This document shows positions 35,755 to 39,638 of a DNA stretch of 39,638 bases, one piece after another. This DNA comes from JBBDRW01 sp040905265 (GTDB lineage Bacteria > Bacteroidota > Rhodothermia > Balneolales > Balneolaceae). Made by a program: the position numbers and the translations under genes. Position 1 is the stretch's first letter. Every line of letters starts with the position of its first letter. The notes beneath the pieces are model-generated. The model was not told the origin of the DNA. It saw only the letters and a list, made by a program, of their open reading frames with translations, and searched no databases. Location: positions 1-39,638 of the forward strand of contig JBBDRW010000078.1 of assembly GCA_040905265.1 (NCBI GenBank), read 5' to 3'.

Positions 35755-36711
35755 GTGAAGGATTTGAACAGTTATCAGCGTACAGCGATCACAACGGTAT
35801 TCGCAACCCTTTTCCTGATCCTGGTCGGCGGCCTGGTTCGCGCAGCCGGTGCCGGGCTGGGGTGTCCCGATTGGCCGACTTGTTTCGGGCTCTGGATTCC
35901 TCCGCTCTCTTCTGAAGGGCTGCCCCAGGGGTTCGACCCTGCTCTTTTCAATCCTGTTCATACCTGGCTGGAGTATATCAACCGCCTGACCGGCGTCATT
36001 ATCGGACTTCTTATTACTGCCACGTTTCTGCTTTCTTTCCGCTACAGGAAGTCGGAACCAATCATTACCTGGTGTTCCGGAGCGGCTTTTGTACTGGTAC
36101 TGTTTCAGGGATGGCTGGGGGGAGTGGTGGTCAGGTCGGGGCTGGAGGCCGGTATGATTACCCTGCACATGATGCTGGCCATGGTTATTGTCAATATCCT
36201 GCTCTTTGCAGCTTTTTATGCGTCCCGTGAGAAGTTTCAGATAGAGCTGGATCCCTCAATTCGCTCGAAGCTTTTAATGACAGCAGCGATTCTGTTTATT
36301 CTTACACTGATTCAAATGGTACTGGGGACACAAGTCCGGGAACTCGTGGATATCGTAAAGAATGCATCGGAACCGTTGCCAAGAGAGATGTGGGCAGAAG
36401 CGATCGATGTCTGGCTCTACAGAATACACAGAAGTTTCTCCTGGCTTGTTGTGATTGCATCCGGTGTTCTGACTGTCCAGATCCGAAGCAAACAGGTGCC
36501 TTCCAGGTTGAGATGGATCGGTTCGGGGATATTGCTTCTTGTGTTGCTTCAACTGGTACTGGGGGTAGGGCTGGAGTGGTTCTCCATGCCCGGCCTGCTT
36601 CAGCTGTTCCATCTTGTGAGCGCGACTCTTTTATTGTGTATGGAGTTTGTCTTTCTACTTCTGATCGGTTTTCCGGGCGGAGGAGGGAAGGGAGTGCCGG
36701 AAATGGGTTAG
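35755..36711 (+). CDS. ctaA: Heme A synthase (CtaA/COX15)
   Basis: 318 residues from a GTG start; no in-frame ATG lies nearby upstream. An eight-helix inner-membrane protein that converts heme O to heme A for terminal oxidases. Key parts are TVFATLFLILVGGLVRAAGAGLGCPDWPTCFG (split in two here: LVRAAGAG and CPDWPTCFG), HTWLEYINRLTG with the conserved Glu and His, TLHMMLA (heme His), VLGTQVRE, YRIHRSFSW and LLQLFHL (heme ligands). It suggests an aerobic life with an aa3-type oxidase. Its 3' end overlaps that of the convergent MerR gene by 4 bp. Confidence 0.93.
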   Translation: MKDLNSYQRTAITTVFATLFLILVGGLVRAAGAGLGCPDWPTCFGLWIPPLSSEGLPQGFDPALFNPVHTWLEYINRLTGVIIGLLITATFLLSFRYRKSEPIITWCSGAAFVLVLFQGWLGGVVVRSGLEAGMITLHMMLAMVIVNILLFAAFYASREKFQIELDPSIRSKLLMTAAILFILTLIQMVLGTQVRELVDIVKNASEPLPREMWAEAIDVWLYRIHRSFSWLVVIASGVLTVQIRSKQVPSRLRWIGSGILLLVLLQLVLGVGLEWFSMPGLLQLFHLVSATLLLCMEFVFLLLIGFPGGGGKGVPEMG

Positions 36712-37034
36712 AGCTGATCCGAGAGCTGTTGAAGAAAGATTCGAATCTCCTGCAGATCCCGTTTGACCTCCGGCTGGATTTTGTTTTGCGAATCTTCCGC
36801 CGAACGTCCCTCCTCCAGCACCTTTTTGGCACCGGCTGTGCTGTATTTCTGCTTCTGAATTAACTCCTTGAGTTTCAGAATGACTGTCAGGTCTTCCTCC
36901 TTGTAGATACGGTTTCCCGCCTTGTTTTTCCGGGGTTTGAGTTCATCAAAGACCGTTTCCCAATAGCGTAATACATGCTGTTCAATCGAGGTGATTTCGC
37001 TCACTTCACCAATGGAGTAATACAATTTTTTCAT
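36708..37034 (-). CDS. MerR-family transcriptional regulator
   Basis: 108 residues from the ATG at 37034; an upstream in-frame start at 37082 adds 16 residues unlike the family. The winged helix-turn-helix is clear (YYSIGEVSEITSIEQHVLRYWETVFDELKPRKNKAGNRIYKEEDL). A helix of KLKELIQKQKYSTAGAKKVLEE follows, then a short C-terminal coiled part (~75-108). No Cys or ligand domain is present, so this is the small Bacteroidota MerR type that often controls an unknown target. It is divergent from the GT2 gene across 139 bp and convergent with ctaA. Confidence 0.9.
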   Translation of the reverse strand: MKKLYYSIGEVSEITSIEQHVLRYWETVFDELKPRKNKAGNRIYKEEDLTVILKLKELIQKQKYSTAGAKKVLEEGRSAEDSQNKIQPEVKRDLQEIRIFLQQLSDQL

Positions 37035-37173
37035 AGGTTGTAATGCTGTATTTTCGATTGTGCCTAACAGATTCCGGTGCAAAGCCTCCCACTAAATCGA
37101 TGCAGCAGAACTGAGATGGAACGATATGTGGGCATTAGCAGGCCGTTCCTTATATTATCAGTTTTAAAGAAAC

Positions 37174-38151
37174 TTGCAAACCCCTGAGAACAGCATATTG
37201 AAGAAAACGTATCAACAGTCGACTTCACAAACGGAGATCAGTGTTGTTGTTCCGGTGTTCGAAGAGGAACAGTCCCTTGATGAGCTTGTGACCGGTATCG
37301 AAGATGCACTGGAAGAGTATGCCTACGAAGTAATTTTGGTAGATGACGGGTCGCAGGATGGCAGTTGGGCTGAAATCAAACGGCTCCGCGAGAATCACGC
37401 CGGTATTCACGGAATACGTCTTCAGCGAAATTATGGGAAGAGTACAGCACTCCAATCCGGATTTGAATCTGTACAGGGCCGGTTTGTGGTGACCATGGAC
37501 GCTGATCTTCAGGACGACCCGAATGAGATACCAGCTCTTGTTGAACTGTTAAAGGAGGATTATGACCTCATCAGCGGCTGGAAGAAAAAGCGGTTTGATC
37601 CGTTGAGCAAGACGATTCCATCCAGGTTTTTTAATCGTGTCACCCGGTGGGTAACCGGAATAAAGCTTCATGACTTTAACTGCGGGCTGAAAGCGTATCG
37701 CCGTGAAGTCATTGATCATATCTATCTGCACGGGGAACTGCATCGTTATGTTCCACTGATGGCATATTGGGAGGGGTATCACAAAATCGGTGAAAAGGAG
37801 GTGCGGCATCATCCTCGCAAGTATGGCAAGACAAAATTTGGCTTGTCAAGGTTCATGCACGGTTTTTTGGATCTTCTGACCCTGATATTTGTCAATCGAT
37901 ACATGAATCGACCGATGCACTTCTTTGGTACCATTGGGGTGCTGTCACTGGTACTGGGTGGAGTCATCAATACCTATCTGGCATACGTCAAGTTGTTCCA
38001 TGGTGAATCTCTTTCCAACCGGCCATTGCTTTTTCTTGGCGTGATGCTGGTAGTCGTGGGTGTACAGTTCTTTTCCATTGGTTTTCTGGGGGATATAATG
38101 AACAGAGTTCAGGCTAAAAAGAACAAACCGAATATTCGGGACCGGATTTAG
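37174..38151 (+). CDS. Glycosyltransferase family 2, DPM1/GtrB-like
   Basis: 325 residues. The start must be a TTG: 37174 or 37198 (MKKTYQQ…); the first ATG is at 37495, inside the catalytic domain. The GT-A core has ISVVVPVFEEEQSLDELV, ILVDDGSQDGSWAEI, VVTMDADLQDDPNEIP with the metal DxD, and a catalytic stretch GLKAYRREV. Two C-terminal membrane helices (about 252-275 and 288-312) mark the polyprenyl-phosphate type, which forms a lipid-linked sugar at the inner membrane. A SAM methyltransferase gene follows by 2 bp. Confidence 0.92.
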   Translation: MQTPENSILKKTYQQSTSQTEISVVVPVFEEEQSLDELVTGIEDALEEYAYEVILVDDGSQDGSWAEIKRLRENHAGIHGIRLQRNYGKSTALQSGFESVQGRFVVTMDADLQDDPNEIPALVELLKEDYDLISGWKKKRFDPLSKTIPSRFFNRVTRWVTGIKLHDFNCGLKAYRREVIDHIYLHGELHRYVPLMAYWEGYHKIGEKEVRHHPRKYGKTKFGLSRFMHGFLDLLTLIFVNRYMNRPMHFFGTIGVLSLVLGGVINTYLAYVKLFHGESLSNRPLLFLGVMLVVVGVQFFSIGFLGDIMNRVQAKKNKPNIRDRI

Positions 38152-38153
38152 CT

Positions 38154-38978
38154 ATGAGTAAAATTGCTTATGATCCGGTCAAGAATCGATTTGCACGGTT
38201 GATTCGGAGATCCCCTCTATTGCACCGTATTTTCTATTGGTTGCTGGATCTTTTCTTTTTAAGAAGCTGGTACATCCGGCGGGAATTGAAAACAGTAGGC
38301 CAGAAACTGGATCGGGAAGGGCCCTGGACTCTGTTGGATGCAGGATCGGGTTTTGGCCAGTATGACCGTTTTTTATTACATCATTTTCAGAATCTGACCA
38401 TTGTGGCAATAGATCTGAAAGAGGAGTACCTGCAGGATTGCAAAAACTATTTTCGTGAGGAGATTAATACTGGAAGAATCTCATTTTCGAAACAGGATCT
38501 GGTAGAACTGAAAGTCGATTCACTCTATGATCTGGTTCTTTGTGTTGATGTATTGGAGCATATAGAGAATGACCAGCGGGTTTTTCGCAATTTATCCGGA
38601 GCTTTAAAGCAGGGAGGGACACTCATAATGCACTCACCATCCCACTATTCGGAGGAGGATGCAGCCGAAGAGGACTCTTTTGTTGAAGAACATGCCAGAG
38701 CCGGATACTCACCCAGGGATTTGACGAAGAAATTATCAGAAGCGGGTTTTATGCCGTCAAAAGTCCGGTATACCTACGGGAGATATGGCCATCTGTCCTG
38801 GATCTGGTCTGTGAAATACCCGATGATCTGGCTAACCCGATTTGGAATGAGTGCTCTTTTCATCCTGTTGTTCTACTATCCGGTAGTACTTCCGGTTTGT
38901 CTTCTGCTGAATCTTCTGGATCTGAATAGCAGCAAAGAGAAAGGGTATGGTATCTACGGAGTCGGTATAAAAAAGTAG
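38154..38978 (+). CDS. Membrane-associated class I SAM-dependent methyltransferase
   Basis: 274 residues. Motif I is LLDAGSGFGQYDRFL, the SAM acidic residue lies in IVAIDLKEEYLQ, and LYDLVLCVDVLEHIENDQ matches motif II. A C-terminal ~40-residue hydrophobic pair (about 227-265, IWLTRFGMSALFILLFYYPVVLP…) anchors it in the membrane. The gene starts 2 bp after the polyprenyl-phosphate sugar transferase, so it likely modifies a lipid-linked sugar or glycan made in that pathway. Substrate unknown. Confidence 0.85.
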   Translation: MSKIAYDPVKNRFARLIRRSPLLHRIFYWLLDLFFLRSWYIRRELKTVGQKLDREGPWTLLDAGSGFGQYDRFLLHHFQNLTIVAIDLKEEYLQDCKNYFREEINTGRISFSKQDLVELKVDSLYDLVLCVDVLEHIENDQRVFRNLSGALKQGGTLIMHSPSHYSEEDAAEEDSFVEEHARAGYSPRDLTKKLSEAGFMPSKVRYTYGRYGHLSWIWSVKYPMIWLTRFGMSALFILLFYYPVVLPVCLLLNLLDLNSSKEKGYGIYGVGIKK

Positions 38979-39057
38979 TTTTGTTACAACGCAATGATAT
39001 ATGAACTGATTTGGCTGTGTCTGATGATTAGACAGAGTAACTGCAAAATTTCCATAA

Positions 39058-39351
39058 ATGCCTGAAATTACATCAATTACCTGGCTTGGGCTGCTCGCGG
39101 CGACATTAACCACCTGTGCTTTTGTCCCTCAAGTATGGAAAACCTGGAAATCCGGTTCAGCAAAAGACCTTTCACTTGGTACGTTTTCTATCCTGGGAAC
39201 CGGGGTCTTTCTATGGCTTGTCTATGGGCTCATGATCAATGATCTGCCCATTACCCTGGCCAATCTGATAACATTTGTGCTTGTTATAACCCTTGTAGTT
39301 CTTAAGCTGACATTCAAAGAGAGGGAGAGTAGAGAGATAGGGAAAAGGTGA
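39058..39351 (+). CDS. SemiSWEET sugar transporter (PQ-loop)
   Basis: 97 residues with three membrane segments (8-26, 44-62, 68-88). The first has the PQ signature (VPQVWKTWKSGSAKDLS, PQ at 24-25); FSILGTGVFLWLVYGLMINDLPITLANLITF is typical of SemiSWEETs. These form homodimers that carry sugars or small solutes down a gradient. The short basic tail (KERESREIGKR) ends in a TGA that lies inside the hairpin at the left edge of the 131-bp repeat. It is 79 bp after the methyltransferase gene and may be separate. Confidence 0.9.
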   Translation: MPEITSITWLGLLAATLTTCAFVPQVWKTWKSGSAKDLSLGTFSILGTGVFLWLVYGLMINDLPITLANLITFVLVITLVVLKLTFKERESREIGKR

Positions 39352-39611
39352 AAGCACTGCTTTCGCAACTAAATCAACGCTACGGATCTGTTATTATACT
39401 ACGAAACAGATCAAGGTATCAAGCCAGCCTGATAACGGTTAAAAACCTTGTATTTGTACCGCGTACGGGATTTGAACCGCGAAAGCACTGCTTTCGCAAC
39501 CCAATCAACGCTACGGATCTGCTGTTACGCTACGAAACAGATCAAGGTATCAAACCAGCCTGATAACGGCTAAAAACCTTGTGTTTGTACCGCGTACGGG
39601 ATTTGAACCCG
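39350..39611. repeat. 131-bp tandem direct repeat (two copies) carrying a tRNA-Glu 3' fragment
   Basis: Copy 1 is 39350-39480 and copy 2 is 39481-39611; they differ at scattered positions. Each begins with the hairpin GAAAGC-ACT-GCTTTC and ends, on the minus strand, at the start of the tRNA-Glu T-arm (GGTTCAAATCCCGT). Copy 1 therefore holds a truncated tRNA-Glu 3' end (39457-39478), while copy 2 runs into the intact tRNA. Further hairpins exist inside the unit (GATCTG…CAGATC). The frame across 39348-39563 is an artefact of this repeat. Confidence 0.88.
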
Positions 39612-39638
39612 TGTTACCGCCGTGAAAGGGCGGCGTCC
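39588..39638 (-). tRNA. tRNA-Glu (TTC), 5' part beyond the window
   Basis: Read on the minus strand: anticodon stem CCGCC/GGCGG with loop CTTTCAC (anticodon TTC), T-arm ACGGG-TTCAAAT-CCCGT, acceptor 3' strand ACGCGGT and discriminator A. CCA is not encoded. The acceptor 5' strand and D-arm lie outside the window. Confidence 0.93.

Noticed and set aside
39348..39563. 71-residue plus-strand frame after the SemiSWEET gene
   Set aside because: It lies over the 131-bp tandem repeat and the antisense of tRNA-Glu pieces; the RTGFEPR-type sequence is a known antisense tRNA artefact.

Overview
The window is a gene-dense bacterial chromosome segment of about 47% GC by eye, with 29 intact protein genes and one partial. 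Gene style suggests the Bacteroidota/Rhodothermota-Balneolota side of the tree: few Shine-Dalgarno sequences, a bifunctional RelA/SpoT, an Npt-type carrier fused to HEAT repeats, YfhO, GatC apart from GatAB, and tRNAs without an encoded CCA. The lineage is inferred from gene content only. No CRISPR array, intact transposon, phage or rRNA gene was seen.

Layout. (1) 1-426: the 3' end of an outer-membrane beta-barrel gene. (2) 13681 down to 562, minus strand: nine co-directional genes. The first five are packed with overlaps or gaps of at most 2 nt: an Npt-like carrier + HEAT + cNMP-binding fusion, two HAMP-type membrane sensors with unrecognised output domains, a stand-alone cNMP-binding-like protein, and an atypical PLP decarboxylase. 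After a 351-bp gap holding an 18-bp palindrome come an SPFH protein, a SyrD/PvdE-type ABC exporter, a membrane-anchored PotD-like binding protein and an RHH protein. I do not recognise this as a described system. (3) 13928-19545, plus strand: rel, an HU/IHF protein, ruvX, def, fmt and an ankyrin protein. (4) 19549-24269: pruA (minus), gap and a GH9 lipoprotein (plus). (5) 24327-26390: tRNA-Pro with a duplicated 3' end, an alanine-rich leader peptide with terminator/antiterminator in front of alaC, and a small thiamine-binding-like protein. (6) 26533-35519: lgt and a surface polysaccharide block (flippase, two GT4 enzymes, a methyltransferase, YfhO), then gatC. (7) 35755-39351: ctaA, a MerR regulator, a GT2 enzyme, a membrane-associated methyltransferase and a SemiSWEET. 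(8) 39348-39638: a 131-bp tandem repeat carrying a piece of tRNA-Glu, running into tRNA-Glu itself.

Three observations stand out. First, an apparent transcription attenuator controls alaC: a 25-residue leader peptide with seven consecutive Ala codons, a stop codon inside an antiterminator strand, and a canonical terminator, matching the alanine product of the enzyme. Second, both tRNA genes carry a duplicated 3' end that starts at the same point (GGTTCAAATCC) and is preceded by the same hairpin, with 29 of 32 bases identical between the two loci; this points to a small unrecognised element associated with tRNA genes. Third, the nine-gene cluster combines membrane sensing, nucleotide-carrier-like, decarboxylase, SPFH, export and polyamine-binding-like parts and may be a new membrane signalling or transport system.
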